Below, piece after piece: positions 48,666 to 59,334 of a stretch of DNA of 64,000 bases; the stretch's first letter is position 1; the number at the start of each line of letters is the position of its first letter. The DNA is from Janthinobacterium sp. (GTDB lineage: Bacteria > Pseudomonadota > Gammaproteobacteria > Burkholderiales > Burkholderiaceae_D). Where the stretch lies: contig PKWL01000061.1 in assembly GCA_003133225.1 (NCBI GenBank), forward strand, positions 17,819-81,818, read 5' to 3'. The position numbers were made by a program, and so were the translations under genes. Below the pieces are notes generated by a model that searched no databases, was not told the DNA's origin, and saw nothing but the letters and a program-made list of their open reading frames with translations.

Positions 48666-50165
48666 TCAATGCCCCGCCGCTGGCGCCGCAACAACTTTGG
48701 CGCGCTCGGCCTTTACCTCGGACGCATCAATGCGACCACCCCTGTTGTCCCAGCTGTTCAACACGTAGGTAAAGATGTTCGCGATTTCATCGTCGTTTAA
48801 TTGGCTCATCGGTGGCATCACCGAGTTGTACTCTTGGCCATTGACAGTGACCTTGCCGGTCAAGCCGCGCAGCGGGAAACCGATGGCGCGCCGTGGGTCG
48901 GCATTCAAAAAGTCAGAATGGGCCAACGGAGGGAAAACGCCCGCCAATCCGGCGCCATTCGGCTGGTGGCAGACCGAACAGGTACCGGCAAAGAGCTCGC
49001 GGCCAGCATTGACTTGATCATGCAGGGTCAGCGTGCCGCTGGCGGCGGCCTGGGTCGCTTTGCTGACAGCAGCCAGATTGGGTTGCGCTCGGTCACCCAG
49101 GTAGACCGAATCGAGCTCCTTGCCGGAGTAGACATCTTTCTTCGGCGGGCCGTCGACCTTCATGATGGCCAGTGCTCCTTTATTAAAGGCGCGGAAGATT
49201 GAATGATCGACCAGCACATAGCTGCCCGGCACCTTGGTCTGAAACTCGACCACCGCTGCCCCACCGGAGGGAATCAAGGTGGTCTGCACGTTTTCCTGCC
49301 AGTGCGTGCCGCCTTCGAAGCGTACCTTATCAAAGATCGCGCCGATCACGTGGAAACTCGAAATCAGGTTAGGGCCGCCGTTGCCGACAAACAAGCGGAT
49401 CTTTTCGTCCGTTTTGGCCGTGAGCGCCTTGTCCCCGGTCAGCGATCCTTCCGCTCCGTTGAACAAGACATAGCTTGGCCGCTCGTCGATCGCCTTGTCC
49501 ATGTCGAAACCTTGAACGCCTTTCTCGCGATATTTGCCCGTGGTGTAAAAGTCGCCCTGCATGACGTAATATTCATGGTCTACCGCAGTCAAGCCTTTGG
49601 GTGGTTCCACCAGGATCATGCCGTACATGCCGTTAGCGATATGCATGCCGACTGGCGCAGTCGCGCAATGATAGATGTAGATCCCCTCGTTCAATGCCTT
49701 GAAGGTGAATTGCGATTCATGTCCAGGTGCGGTGAAGCTCGACGCCGCGCCGCCGCCCGGGCCCGTGACGCCGTGCAGGTCGATGTTGTGCGGCATTTTG
49801 TTGTTTGGGTTGTTCTTCAGATGGAATTCCACGGTATCGCCCTGGCGTACGCGGATAAAACTACCTGGCACGGTCCCGCCGAACGTCCAAAACATATACT
49901 TTACGCCTTCGGAGATCGCCATTTCCTTTTCGATTACTTCCAGTTCGACGATCACCTTGGCCGGATGGTTGCGGTGGATGGGTGGCGGCACGTTCGGTGG
50001 GCTGGTCAGTTGCGCGTGAATCGGTTCGCCCTGCGGCGGCCCGAAATCACCACTCAGTTTCGCCGGCGCCGCCAACGCGCCCTCGGCGCTTAATATTAGT
50101 ATCAGCGAGAAAAAGATAGCGAAAGGGGAGAACGATCCCGAAAGCGCATTGGCGATGCGTTTCAT
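48666..50165 (-). CDS. nirK: Copper nitrite reductase NirK with a C-terminal cytochrome c domain
   Basis: A periplasmic enzyme of 499 residues that reduces nitrite to NO. A signal peptide (about residues 1-32, ...EGALAAPAK) precedes two cupredoxin domains. Copper ligands are visible: H126 and H131 in [10 protein letters not shown]166 and C167 in [12 protein letters not shown]175, M180 and H321, with catalytic D129 and H272. A linker of about 50 residues leads to a cytochrome c domain with CSVCH (396-400) and SVMPPM. The fused heme domain, known from Ralstonia pickettii-type NirK, should feed electrons directly. The start is chosen by the signal peptide. Confidence 0.95.
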   Translation of the reverse strand: MKRIANALSGSFSPFAIFFSLILILSAEGALAAPAKLSGDFGPPQGEPIHAQLTSPPNVPPPIHRNHPAKVIVELEVIEKEMAISEGVKYMFWTFGGTVPGSFIRVRQGDTVEFHLKNNPNNKMPHNIDLHGVTGPGGGAASSFTAPGHESQFTFKALNEGIYIYHCATAPVGMHIANGMYGMILVEPPKGLTAVDHEYYVMQGDFYTTGKYREKGVQGFDMDKAIDERPSYVLFNGAEGSLTGDKALTAKTDEKIRLFVGNGGPNLISSFHVIGAIFDKVRFEGGTHWQENVQTTLIPSGGAAVVEFQTKVPGSYVLVDHSIFRAFNKGALAIMKVDGPPKKDVYSGKELDSVYLGDRAQPNLAAVSKATQAAASGTLTLHDQVNAGRELFAGTCSVCHQPNGAGLAGVFPPLAHSDFLNADPRRAIGFPLRGLTGKVTVNGQEYNSVMPPMSQLNDDEIANIFTYVLNSWDNRGGRIDASEVKAERAKVVAAPAAGH

Positions 50166-51106
50166 AAGATATTTTTCGCCCGAAGATGAACTAAATATTT
50201 GCGCAAATGCTCCATTCGCCGCGAGCAACATGCCTAAGCGGATAGGTTTCTTATTCAAGTGATACCACCTAAAGTTGGTTGAAAAAGATATGGCCATAAT
50301 AATTTTTTAGGGCGAGGTGCAACTCTGGCTTACTTCGCCATCGGGAGCAAAAATTTCCTTTTAGAGTCGGATCCTTAATTAATTTACCGGACGGAACTGT
50401 ATGTATATCGCTAGAGTGCCCCTGACCTGCGCCGGGAACCGGTGAGCAGCCGGCGGCTCCCCGCTAATTTCATTTGAATGCCCACTCTAGCCTTTGATAT
50501 TTGCCTTTGATATATATGCGACCACGTTTCGATGCCGAATGCATTTGCGGTGTCTGTAGATATGTATGAAGTTGTACTGCAAACATCATCAACACCGCAC
50601 TCAAAGAAAGCAAAGCGTTGCTGACCGATTCTGAAATCTTCTTTGCTACTTCCTCTCCATAGGCCTTCACGTCAGGTAAAGAATACTTCGTGTTACGCAA
50701 CAGTACTATAGGTATTCTGGTCTATGTTTTGAACGCAATGTGGCTAAGGTATTAGCCACCGGAATAACTAACGTGCCACTAATTGCGGGTTGTTTTTCAT
50801 TGCGTGGCTAAATCAATTATCAAACCACTTTTACCGTAAGGTGCCGCAATGTCGAAAATTTACACTCACTTAACCACCCGGGAGCCCCGTTGTCATGACC
50901 ATGTAGGTTGACCGGTGCTGCGCGCGATCCACAGCTAAACACCGCAGTTCACCCGGTTCAATCAGCCGCGAACTGACGCGCTCCTGTGCTGGCTCTACGA
51001 TATCAACTCGGCCCGCAATCAGGAGCCACGCGCGCCGGATCGTAGCGCGCCGCACGCTGAAACTTCAGGCCGGGAGCGCCCTTTTTGAGGTCGTGCGCAT
51101 CTGAAT
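50166..51106. other. Long region between nirK and the pqq genes
   Basis: About 0.9 kb with only one weak ORF (50470-50700, minus). It holds the nirK promoter; no clear FNR or NsrR site was found. An AT-rich patch near 50810 has ATCAATTATCAA, two direct ATCAA elements rather than an FNR palindrome. Confidence 0.5.
50470..50700 (-). CDS. Hypothetical small protein (76 aa)
   Basis: The frame begins MRNTKYSLPDVKAYGEEVAK, followed by KISESVSNALLSLSAVLMMF, one possible amphipathic or membrane helix, and a basic tail. Composition is protein-like, but I recognise no family and no strong ribosome site. It stands alone upstream of nirK on the same strand. Confidence 0.3.
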   Translation of the reverse strand: MRNTKYSLPDVKAYGEEVAKKISESVSNALLSLSAVLMMFAVQLHTYLQTPQMHSASKRGRIYIKGKYQRLEWAFK

Positions 51107-51205
51107 TTGTTCTGGTCGCCTCAACAAATTTCCAACGAACTCAAGTTCATGTGGCCCGAAGCCGTGGGAACTCTCATCTCTCATGATTTTCACGAGTTCA
51201 TATTC
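51107..51205 (+). pseudogene. Short IS30-family transposase relic
   Basis: The frame FWSPQQISNELKFMWPEA followed by ISHDFHEFIF resembles the IS30 segment that usually reads WSPEQI...P...VSHETIY. Only about 33 codons remain, and the rest of the element is not recognisable. Confidence 0.4.
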
Positions 51206-51345
51206 AAGATTTCACCGATGCGCATGGAACCGGCCAAGCGCACACTAACTGCCGTACCAAGCTATATTCGGCACAAAAAGTGCGGCGGCCCCGCTGCTGT
51301 AGATGCGGGACGCCATTCGATTCATCACCTGAAGGGAGACTTATC

Positions 51346-51420
51346 ATGACATGGCAAACACCGGCAGCTTGCGATCTGCGTTTTGGTTTTGAAATCACGA
51401 TGTACATCGCCAGTCGCTAA
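51346..51420 (+). CDS. pqqA: Coenzyme PQQ precursor peptide PqqA
   Basis: A 24-residue peptide, MTWQTPAACDLRFGFEITMY plus IASR. The Glu and Tyr that are joined to form PQQ are in FEITMY (E16, Y20), the invariant ExxxY motif. AAGGGAGA lies about 6 bases upstream. It precedes pqqB by about 125 bases. The usual high expression of pqqA relative to later genes would fit this gap. Confidence 0.93.
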   Translation: MTWQTPAACDLRFGFEITMYIASR

Positions 51421-51544
51421 GTATCACCCCGCCGGTTAAGCCAGGTCGGCCGCCGGCGGATTCCCGCTTGACCGGCACAGTCCGCAATACATAATCTGGG
51501 CGTGCCGCGTTGCGCTTTGCTTGCCGAAATAAGGTTGACATACC

Positions 51545-52462
51545 ATGCGAATTCACGTTCTGGGCGCCGCCGCCGGCGGCGGCTTCCCACAGTGGAACTG
51601 CAATTGCCGCAACTGCGACGGCTCACGCAAGGGAACGATCAGGGCATCGGCGCGGACGCAGTCGTCGATCGCGGTCAGCGGCGATGACGAAAACTGGGTG
51701 CTGTTTAACGCCTCACCCGACATCTTGCAACAACTGCGTAGCTTTCCCGCGCTGCAACCTGCGCGCGCGCTGCGCGATACGGCGATCCGCGCGATCGTGT
51801 TAATCGACGCGCAGATCGACCACACCACCGGCCTTTACATGTTGCGCGAACATCGCCAACCGCATGAACTCTGGTGCACCAGCCTGGTGCGCGAAGACCT
51901 GACCACGGGCAATCCACTGTTCAAGGTGCTGGACCACTACAGCGGCTTGCACTGGCACGACGTTCCGCTCGATGCCGACGGCTTCAGCATGGCGGGCATG
52001 CCGGGCCTGCGCTTTAGCGCCGTCCCGCTGATCAGCAATGCCCCGCCCTATTCGCCGCACCGCGACCGGCCTCAGCCCGGTGACAACATAGGCATCACCA
52101 TCACCGACGCCAATAATGGCAAGCGGCTGTTCTATGCTCCCGGCCTGGGGCAGATGGAACCGCACGTGTGGCAGGCGCTGCAGGCGGCCAACTGCGTCCT
52201 GATCGACGGCACGCTGTGGACCGACGACGAGATGATACGCTTGGGCGCATCGAACAAGCTATCGCGCGAGATGGGCCACCTGCCGCAAAGCGGACAAGGC
52301 GGCATGATCGAATGGCTCGACAAATTGCCCGCGACGACGCGCAAGATTCTGATCCATATCAACAATACCAACCCTATCCTCGACGAGGACAGCCCCGAAC
52401 GCGGCGAACTGACACGCCGCGGCATTGAAGTCTCATTTGACGGAATGGAAATTACCCTATGA
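51545..52462 (+). CDS. pqqB: PQQ biosynthesis protein PqqB
   Basis: A metallo-beta-lactamase-fold protein of 305 residues. [20 protein letters not shown] is the standard start, with [10 protein letters not shown] following. The histidine-rich motif typical of hydrolases is reduced ([18 protein letters not shown]), as in other PqqB. PqqB hydroxylates tyrosine in the PQQ pathway. Its stop overlaps the pqqC start as ATGA. Confidence 0.95.
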   Translation: MRIHVLGAAAGGGFPQWNCNCRNCDGSRKGTIRASARTQSSIAVSGDDENWVLFNASPDILQQLRSFPALQPARALRDTAIRAIVLIDAQIDHTTGLYMLREHRQPHELWCTSLVREDLTTGNPLFKVLDHYSGLHWHDVPLDADGFSMAGMPGLRFSAVPLISNAPPYSPHRDRPQPGDNIGITITDANNGKRLFYAPGLGQMEPHVWQALQAANCVLIDGTLWTDDEMIRLGASNKLSREMGHLPQSGQGGMIEWLDKLPATTRKILIHINNTNPILDEDSPERGELTRRGIEVSFDGMEITL

Positions 52463-53214
52463 CAGTACGGGCACTAATGGACGACAGGCGCCCGGCTTGG
52501 CCGGCCCGAGAATTTGAAGCGAAGCTGCGCGATAAAGGCACCAGTTATCATATTTATCATCCGTTTCACGTGATGATGGCCGAAGGCAAGCTCACCAAAA
52601 AACAGTTGCAGGGCTGGGTCGCGAACCGCTACTACTATCAGATTGCGATTCCGGTCAAGGACGCCGCCATCCTTTCGAACTGTCCCGAACGAGAAATCCG
52701 CCGCGAATGGATCCAGCGCATCCTCGACCATGATGGCTGCGACATTGGCGGCATCCGGGATCCGGGCGGCATCGAAGCGTGGATTCATCTCGGGCAAGCC
52801 GTCGGCCTGACGCGCGACGACATGACTTCGTTGCGCTTGCTGGCTCCGGCGGCGCGTTTTGCGGTGGACGCCTACGTCAACTTCGCACGGCGCCAACCAT
52901 GGCAGGAAGCCATTGCCTCCAGCCTAACCGAAATGTTCGCGCCACACATTCACCAGCAGCGCATCGACACTTGGCCAGAGCAATATCCCTGGGTCGAGAC
53001 CGAAGGGCTGCAATACTTCAAGAACCGTCTGACGCAGGCGCGGCGCGATGTCCAGCATGGCCTGCGCTTCACGCTCGAGTATTTCAGCGGCAGCCGCGCG
53101 CTGCAAGAACGTGCCCTCGACATTTTGCAGTTCAAGCTGGACGTGCTGTGGTCACTAGCCGACGCGATCATGCTCAGCCAATGCGAAATCGAGATCCAGG
53201 GAGCCAAGCAGTGA
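52459..53214 (+). CDS. pqqC: Pyrroloquinoline-quinone synthase PqqC
   Basis: A cofactor-free oxidase of 251 residues that carries out the last ring closure and oxidation to [43 protein letters not shown] and [19 protein letters not shown] are characteristic, with the active-site histidines and Arg/Tyr residues in these runs. It overlaps pqqB by 4 bases and pqqD by 4 bases (GTGA). Confidence 0.95.
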   Translation: MTVRALMDDRRPAWPAREFEAKLRDKGTSYHIYHPFHVMMAEGKLTKKQLQGWVANRYYYQIAIPVKDAAILSNCPEREIRREWIQRILDHDGCDIGGIRDPGGIEAWIHLGQAVGLTRDDMTSLRLLAPAARFAVDAYVNFARRQPWQEAIASSLTEMFAPHIHQQRIDTWPEQYPWVETEGLQYFKNRLTQARRDVQHGLRFTLEYFSGSRALQERALDILQFKLDVLWSLADAIMLSQCEIEIQGAKQ

Positions 53215-53480
53215 GCACCACGTTCGATGCGTGCCCAGCTGTGTTGCGCCACTTCCGCCTGCAGTGGGAAGAGGCGCAAGGCGCCTGGGTCTTGCTGTAT
53301 CCGGAAGGCATGGTCAAACTCAACCAGAGCGCCGGCGAGATCATGCGCCGTTGCGACGGTGCCCACAGCGTAAGCAATATCGTAGCGCAACTTGAATGCG
53401 CGTTCCGCGCGAACGAGCTCACCAATGACGTGCTCGCTTTTCTCGACATGGCACGCAAGAAACACTGGATCGAAGGCTGA
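53211..53480 (+). CDS. pqqD: PQQ biosynthesis peptide chaperone PqqD
   Basis: A small chaperone of 89 residues that presents PqqA to Pqq[21 protein letters not shown] and [18 protein letters not shown] are the family core. The start codon is GTG at 53211, overlapping the pqqC stop as GTGA. It ends four bases before pqqE. Confidence 0.93.
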   Translation: MSTTFDACPAVLRHFRLQWEEAQGAWVLLYPEGMVKLNQSAGEIMRRCDGAHSVSNIVAQLECAFRANELTNDVLAFLDMARKKHWIEG

Positions 53481-53484
53481 CAAG

Positions 53485-54627
53485 ATGAACATACCGCAAA
53501 CCGTCCCCCAGATCGGCCCGCCGCTATGGCTGCTGGCGGAGCTGACCTATCGTTGTCCGCTGCACTGCGTATTTTGCTACAACCCGCTCGATTTCGCCAT
53601 CAACGAACACGAACTATCCACAAACGCCTGGCTGCGCGTGCTGCGCGAGGCGCGCGCGGCAGGCAGCGTGCAGTGCGGTTTTTCCGGCGGCGAGCCGATG
53701 CTGCGCGACGATCTGGAAATCCTGGTCGCCGAAGCGAAAAAGCTCGGTTACTATACTAACCTGCTGACCTCGGGCGTGGGCCTGACCGAGGAGCGCATCG
53801 TCAAGCTCAAGGAAGCGGGGCTAGACCACATCCAGCTCTCGTTTCAGGATTCCAGCAGGGAACTCAATGATTTCCTGACGCACACGAAAACCTTCGAGCT
53901 CAAGCAACGCGTCGCGCACCTAATCAAATCGCACGGCTGGCCGATGGTAATCAATTGCGTGGTGCACCGCATGAACATCGATTACATCGACAAGATTATC
54001 GAGATGGCCGTCGCGCTCGGCGCCGAGTACCTGGAACTGGCCAACAGTCAGTATTACTCGTGGGCCAAAGTGAACCGCGACCTGCTGCTGCCGTCGCGCG
54101 AGCAACTGCAGCGCGCGGAACGGATCACCAATGAGTACCGGGACAAGCTGGGCGACAAAATCCGCATGTTCTTCGTCGTGCCCGACTATTACGAGACACG
54201 CCCCAAGAAATGCATGAATGGCTGGGGCAACGTTTTCCTCACCGTCACCCCCGATGGCACCGCCCTGCCCTGCCACACGGCCAAAATGCTGCAAGGGCTG
54301 AGTTTTCCGAACGTGCGCGACATGAGCGTGAAGGAAATCTGGTATGAATCGGACGGCTTCAATCACTACCGCGGCGACGGCTGGATGAAAGACTCCTGCC
54401 GCAGCTGCCCCGATAAGGAAAAAGATCTCGGCGGCTGCCGCTGCCAAGCCTACATGCTCTCGGGCGATGCTGCCAATGCGGATCCGGTGTGCGAGAAGTC
54501 GCCCCACCATCACGTAGTCGAGGCGGCAGTCAAACTGGCCCAGATTCCTGACTCGAAGCGCGACACCGGCAAGCCGCTCGTGTTCCGCGCCCCTAAGCAA
54601 TCTCGGCGCCTCAGCGGCAAGAGCTAA
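53485..54627 (+). CDS. pqqE: PqqA peptide cyclase PqqE (radical SAM)
   Basis: A radical SAM/SPASM enzyme of 380 residues that links Glu and Tyr in PqqA. The SAM cluster is [14 protein letters not shown] (CxxxCxxC), with [12 protein letters not shown]. The SPASM cysteines lie in [22 protein letters not shown] and [10 protein letters not shown]. The start ATG at 53485 fits the family; the in-frame extension upstream overlaps pqqD. It is the last pqq gene here; pqqF is not present. Confidence 0.95.
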   Translation: MNIPQTVPQIGPPLWLLAELTYRCPLHCVFCYNPLDFAINEHELSTNAWLRVLREARAAGSVQCGFSGGEPMLRDDLEILVAEAKKLGYYTNLLTSGVGLTEERIVKLKEAGLDHIQLSFQDSSRELNDFLTHTKTFELKQRVAHLIKSHGWPMVINCVVHRMNIDYIDKIIEMAVALGAEYLELANSQYYSWAKVNRDLLLPSREQLQRAERITNEYRDKLGDKIRMFFVVPDYYETRPKKCMNGWGNVFLTVTPDGTALPCHTAKMLQGLSFPNVRDMSVKEIWYESDGFNHYRGDGWMKDSCRSCPDKEKDLGGCRCQAYMLSGDAANADPVCEKSPHHHVVEAAVKLAQIPDSKRDTGKPLVFRAPKQSRRLSGKS

Positions 54628-55156
54628 ACATTCTTTGGGTCATTTTCCTGCTTTTGCCGCATTAGCGAAGGAAGGCATAACTTTTATGCACTGTCGAATT
54701 TGGGGTGCAATGGTGGCGACGGCCGGCACGGGGGCAAAAAAGCCGCGCCATGAACGATGCCGAGACTCGCCCTCGCTTCAGCGTACTGCCGCCCCCAACT
54801 CGATAGGCATGCCACCGATGTTGGAAAGCTCGTCAAACTCGTCAAGCAGGGAATCGGGAGAACCCGACTGCATGGCTCTTCCCGGTCACCACCTCGATTA
54901 AGCGTCGGCCCGTCATTAAGCGCGTGACCAGGCCAATGCTCGGCCAAATGATTGGCGCTCGACTTTAGATGTGTTGGCCGATATCGAACCTATACATATG
55001 ATTCCTAGTGATCAAGAGGGGTCGGATTTCGCCGATCAGTTTCTTGCGTTGGCATGATAAAGCCACCCGGTTTACCCGGCATACAAGCTCGTCCATACCT
55101 ATGCTTTACGTGACGCGCCAGAACCTCGGCCCGAAAATTGACGTCCTGCACTGCGT
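54628..55156. other. Intergenic region between pqqE and nirD (convergent)
   Basis: About 530 bases between convergent operons. Frames of 81-88 codons occur but share no recognisable domain. No convincing rho-independent terminator was seen for either side. Confidence 0.5.
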
Positions 55157-55564
55157 TCAAGCCGCCTTTATGTGCGGCGCCGCCGCGAACGATCCGGCCA
55201 ACGCCTCTTCGAACTCGTCGGCCGGTGCACTTAGCTCGTTTTTGTCGAGGTAAACGGCGCCCTCGTCAACCTTAACGCTGAACTTCCTGGTGCAGCCCTC
55301 ATCGGGCGCGGATGCGCAGCCGGAATTGAGTTCGATCTTCCAGTTGTGCAGCGGACAAGCCACATTTTCGCCGAACACGATCCCTTGCGACAACGGGCCG
55401 CCCTTGTGTGGACAGCGATCGAGCAACGCGAAAATCTTGTCATCGCTATTGCGAACGATCGCCACGCTCGGCAGTTTCTGCCACGCCAGGCCACGCTGCA
55501 CGACGCGCGCGCCAAGCACGGGAATATCGTTGACTTCGCAGATCATTTTCCATTGTTCTGACAT
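55157..55564 (-). CDS. nirD: Nitrite reductase (NADH) small subunit NirD
   Basis: A Rieske-like subunit of 135 residues. The [2Fe-2S] ligands are present as DRCPHKGGPLSQG and CPLHNWKIEL, so it is of the cluster-bearing kind rather than the degenerate E. coli form. The C-terminal part has an extra acidic tail. It pairs with NirB, whose gene ends 10 bases upstream. Confidence 0.92.
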   Translation of the reverse strand: MSEQWKMICEVNDIPVLGARVVQRGLAWQKLPSVAIVRNSDDKIFALLDRCPHKGGPLSQGIVFGENVACPLHNWKIELNSGCASAPDEGCTRKFSVKVDEGAVYLDKNELSAPADEFEEALAGSFAAAPHIKAA

Positions 55565-55574
55565 GATTGTTTTC

Positions 55575-58019
55575 CTAAGCGGGTATGGTCAGCGGGACGA
55601 ATTGGCGGGTGTCGACCATGGCCTGTTCAGGCTGATGCCATGGATCGGGCTCGCCTTTGAGCGCAAACTGCAAACGTTCATATAGAACCTTGCGGTTGGC
55701 CGCATCTACCAGCACGAATTTTTTCACATGCTCAAGGCCGACACGCGCGATGTAATGCACGGTGCGCTCCAGGTACCAGCCTTCGCTGCGGTACAACTGC
55801 AGGAAGGCGCCGCAATACTCCATCACCTCTTCGTGTGTTTTCACCTTGACTAGGAACTGCGCGACCTCAGTCTTGATGCCTCCGTTGCCACCGACATAAA
55901 TCTCCCAGCCGGAATCGACGCCGATCACACCCACGTCCTTGATGCCCGATTCGGCGCAATTGCGGGGGCAGCCCGACACCGCAATCTTGACCTTGTGGGG
56001 CGCGTACATCAAGCATAGCTCGCGCTCGAGCTGCTGGCCCATCAAGGTCGAATCCTGGGTGCCAAAACGGCACCATTCGCTGCCGACGCAAGTCTTCACG
56101 GTGCGCAAAGCCTTAGCGTACGCTAGACCACTTGGCATGCCCAGGTCTTGCCATACATCGCGCAAATCCTGTTTTTTTACGCCCAGCAAATCGATACGCT
56201 GGCCGCCGGTGACCTTCACTGTCGGAATCTTATACTTATCGACAACGTCGGCGATGCGGCGCAGCTCAGACGATGTGGTGTGGCCGCCGAACATGCGCGG
56301 GATAACCGAGAACGTGCCGTCCTTCTGGATATTGGCGTGCGCACGCTCGTTGATGAAGCGCGATTGCGGATCGTCCTTGGCCTCGTGGGGCCAGGTAGAG
56401 AGCAAGTAGTAGTTAATGGCCGGGCGGCAGGAAGCACAGCCGTTCGGCGTGCGCCAATCCATGAATTCCATGGCACCGGCCACCGTCAGCAGCTTCTGCG
56501 CCAAGATGGCATCGCGCGCCTGCTGATGGGTAATGTCGGTGCAGCCGCACATCGGCTTGGCCTTGGCCGCGGCCGAATAATCGCCTCCGGCGGTAAACAT
56601 CAGGATCTGCTCTACCAGGCCAGTGCATGAACCGCACGAAGCCGACGCCTTGGTCTGTTTGCGCACGTCTTCCAGTGTGAACAAGCCTTTTTCCTTGATC
56701 GCCTTGACGATGGTTCCTTTGCAGACGCCGTTGCAACCGCACACCTCGGCGGTGTCGGGCATGCTGGCCGCCATCGTGTAACCTTCGTGGCCAAGGTCGC
56801 CCGGACGGCCCGTATTGGTTTCGCCGAACACGAGCGAATCACGGATCTCGCCAACGTCTTTCGCGTCGCGCAGCATTTTGAAGTACCAACTGCCGTCGAC
56901 CGTGTCGCCGTACAGGCAGGCGCCGACCAGCTTGTCGTCCTTCAGCACCAAGCGCTTGTAGATGCCGCCTGTCGGGTCTGACAAAATGATTTCCTCGGTG
57001 CCGACGCCGCCCATGAATTGGCCAGCCGAGAACAGGTCGATGCCGGTCACTTTCAGCTTGGTCGAGGTGGCCGATCCGTGATACTGGCCGATACCGTAGT
57101 TGGCCAGATGATTGGCGCAAACCTTGGCCATCTCAAACAGCGGCGCCACCAGGCCATACACGGTGCCGCGATGGTTGACGCATTCGCCGACCGAGTAGAT
57201 GCGCGGATCATAGGTTTGCATGGTGTCACTGACGACGATGCCGCGGCTGCAGTACAAGCCGCACGCTTCGGCCAGCGCGCTGTTGGGGCGAATGCCGACC
57301 GCCATCACCACCAGCTGCGCAGGGATTTCCAACCCGTCGGTAAACTGAATAGACTGCACCTGGCCGGCGGCGTCACCAATTAGGGCCTTGGTGTTTTTTT
57401 CCAGCAGAAATTTGAGGCCCCGATTTTCCAGCGACTTTTGCAGCATCTTGCCCGCTACGGGATCGAGCTGGCGCTCCATCAGCCAGCCCGGCAAATGAAC
57501 CACCGTCACGTCCATGCCGCGCAATTTCAAGCCGTTGGCCGCCTCCAGGCCCAGCAGGCCGCCGCCGATGACGATAGCGTGCGTATGCTTCGCGGCAGCC
57601 GCGATCATGGCGTTGGTATCGTGAATGTCGCGGTAGGAAATCACGCCCTGCAAGTCGTTTCCCGGCACCGGCAGCATAAAAGGAGTGGAACCGGTCGCCA
57701 GCAGCAGGCGGTCGTATACCGCCTCGGTGCCGTCGGCGGCGATCACAAGGCGCCTGGCACGGTCGATCGTGACGATCTTTCTGCCAAGGTGAAGCGTGAT
57801 ACCGTTTTCCTCATACCAGTCGACATCATTTAACATAATGTCCTGGATGGTCTGCTCACCCGCCAGCACTGGCGACAGCAAGATGCGGTTGTAGTTTGCA
57901 TACGGCTCGGCGCCGAACACGGTGATGTCGTACAAGTCTGGTGCGATCTTGCGCAATTCCTCCAGCGTGCGCACACCGGCCATGCCATTGCCCACCATGA
58001 CTAATTTCATTTTTTTCAT
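55575..58019 (-). CDS. nirB: Nitrite reductase (NADH) large subunit NirB
   Basis: A cytosolic flavo-siroheme enzyme of 814 residues that reduces nitrite to ammonium with NADH. The order is an FAD/NADH reductase domain (VMVGNGMAGVRTLEEL, VIGGGLLGLEAANGL), a BFD-like [2Fe-2S] domain (CGCNGVCKGTIVKAI, SCGSCTGLVEQIL), then the siroheme/[4Fe-4S] domain with TCVGSEWCRFGTQDS and SGCPRNCAESGIKD. Length is normal. It can detoxify nitrite from NarG or feed assimilation. nirC is divergent upstream. Confidence 0.95.
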   Translation of the reverse strand: MKKMKLVMVGNGMAGVRTLEELRKIAPDLYDITVFGAEPYANYNRILLSPVLAGEQTIQDIMLNDVDWYEENGITLHLGRKIVTIDRARRLVIAADGTEAVYDRLLLATGSTPFMLPVPGNDLQGVISYRDIHDTNAMIAAAAKHTHAIVIGGGLLGLEAANGLKLRGMDVTVVHLPGWLMERQLDPVAGKMLQKSLENRGLKFLLEKNTKALIGDAAGQVQSIQFTDGLEIPAQLVVMAVGIRPNSALAEACGLYCSRGIVVSDTMQTYDPRIYSVGECVNHRGTVYGLVAPLFEMAKVCANHLANYGIGQYHGSATSTKLKVTGIDLFSAGQFMGGVGTEEIILSDPTGGIYKRLVLKDDKLVGACLYGDTVDGSWYFKMLRDAKDVGEIRDSLVFGETNTGRPGDLGHEGYTMAASMPDTAEVCGCNGVCKGTIVKAIKEKGLFTLEDVRKQTKASASCGSCTGLVEQILMFTAGGDYSAAAKAKPMCGCTDITHQQARDAILAQKLLTVAGAMEFMDWRTPNGCASCRPAINYYLLSTWPHEAKDDPQSRFINERAHANIQKDGTFSVIPRMFGGHTTSSELRRIADVVDKYKIPTVKVTGGQRIDLLGVKKQDLRDVWQDLGMPSGLAYAKALRTVKTCVGSEWCRFGTQDSTLMGQQLERELCLMYAPHKVKIAVSGCPRNCAESGIKDVGVIGVDSGWEIYVGGNGGIKTEVAQFLVKVKTHEEVMEYCGAFLQLYRSEGWYLERTVHYIARVGLEHVKKFVLVDAANRKVLYERLQFALKGEPDPWHQPEQAMVDTRQFVPLTIPA

Positions 58020-58500
58020 CGCTACCCCGAGGTGCCTGTCTTACGCATCACTACGCAATATCAATGCCACCAGCACCGCCAGGCGCAGCACAGTGTGATG
58101 CGAATGCATTATTGGCAATAGGCGCACCAGATGAGTGCGCGGACCATCTAAATTGGTGCGACGGTGCCTCGCAGTGCGGAAATCTGCATGGCACAAATTT
58201 GTTCCCGAAGTTAGCAACTCGCAGGAAAAACAGACACGCACTGCGCCGCCATTTGCCGCATTTTTACTTCAACCTTTTTATAATCACGGTAACACTCGGG
58301 TCATGGACAAAGCGTCAATTTCGAAGTACCTGAGCCTGTCGTTGGCCGGCAAGGCTTGATGGTGGGACGCGTTTTATCGGTCAGATGAACACACCGGTCT
58401 GGAAGGCCACGCACGTCATCAGCGTGGCATGCTATTTGCGTTGGCTATAGTCGTTCGGGTTACTTTGGCTGTGGCTCAATCCGTCTTATCAAGGAAAAAA
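58020..58500. other. Divergent promoter region between nirB and nirC
   Basis: About 480 bases. It includes a perfect TATAAT at 58279-58284 that could serve transcription toward nirC, but a matching -35 at normal spacing is not evident. TGGCACAAATTTGTTC (58188-58203) partly resembles a sigma-54 site but lacks the GC of the -12 element. A frame of 18 codons (58303-58359) follows the TATAAT and might be a leader peptide. Confidence 0.4.
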
Positions 58501-59334
58501 ATGGACTATGTGAAACCTGCGGATCTGGTCGCAAACATGGTTGACGCGGGTGCGCGCAAAGGCGCATTGTCTATCGGACAGCTCTTACTTCGAGGCATAC
58601 TGTCTGGCGCATTACTTGGCGTCTCCACCAGCCTAGCTGTGGGCGCCAACGTGCAGACGGGCCAGCCGATCGTCGGCGCGCTGATCTTCCCGGTCGGCTT
58701 TGTGATGATCTGCTTGCTTGGTTTGGAACTGGTAACGGGCAGCTTCGCCCTGCTGCCCATGGCGGCACTCGATGGACATATCAACGCGACGCAAGTATTG
58801 AAGAACTGGATCTGCGTCTTCATCGGCAACCTGATTGGCAGCATCATCTACGCCGGGCTGATTTCGATCGTACTAACAAATGGCGGCGCAACCGCGCCGA
58901 ACGCGGTCGGACAGGCATTGATCAAAATTGCCGTAGCCAAGACCCACGGCTATGAACAACTCGGCGGTGCCGGCATCCTGACCGCATTCGTCAAGGCGAT
59001 GCTGTGCAACTGGATGGTGTGCTTGGGCGTCGCGATGTCGATGGTGGCAACTTCGGTGTTAGGCAAGATCGTCGCTGCCTGGCTGCCGATCGTGATTTTT
59101 TTTGCCCAAGGCTTCGAGCATGCGGTGGTCAACATGTTCGTGATCCCGGCCGGCATGATGATGGGGGCGAACGTGTCAGCCTACAACTGGTGGGTCTGGA
59201 ACCAGATTCCCGTCACGCTCGGTAACATTGTCGGCGGCTTCCTGTTTACCGGTCTCGCATTGTATGCAACGCAGCCGAAGGTGAAAGAGGTGACCGACGT
59301 CGCCCAAGTCGTAAAACGCACCAAGGCTGCCTGA
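58501..59334 (+). CDS. nirC: Formate/nitrite channel of the FNT family (NirC-like)
   Basis: An inner-membrane channel subunit of 277 residues with six hydrophobic helices, forming pentamers in this family. Typical runs are GAKxG-like AGARKGALSIGQLLLRG, GLELVTGSFALLPMAALDG and CNWMVCLGVAMSMVATSV, and the second half-site VNMFVIPAGMMMGANVS. Its place beside nirB implies nitrite uptake or export. AAGGA precedes the ATG at 58501; the longer frame upstream is not supported. Confidence 0.9.
   Translation: MDYVKPADLVANMVDAGARKGALSIGQLLLRGILSGALLGVSTSLAVGANVQTGQPIVGALIFPVGFVMICLLGLELVTGSFALLPMAALDGHINATQVLKNWICVFIGNLIGSIIYAGLISIVLTNGGATAPNAVGQALIKIAVAKTHGYEQLGGAGILTAFVKAMLCNWMVCLGVAMSMVATSVLGKIVAAWLPIVIFFAQGFEHAVVNMFVIPAGMMMGANVSAYNWWVWNQIPVTLGNIVGGFLFTGLALYATQPKVKEVTDVAQVVKRTKAA

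Noticed and set aside
49203..50093. 296-codon plus-strand frame opposite nirK
   Set aside because: It mirrors the codon pattern of nirK and has no recognisable motif or ribosome site.
58188..58203. Sigma-54-like site TGGCACAAATTTGTTC
   Set aside because: The -12 element lacks the invariant GC, and the site is 300 bases from nirC.
58303..58359. 18-codon frame after a TATAAT upstream of nirC
   Set aside because: It is too short and has no ribosome site; it is noted only as a possible leader.
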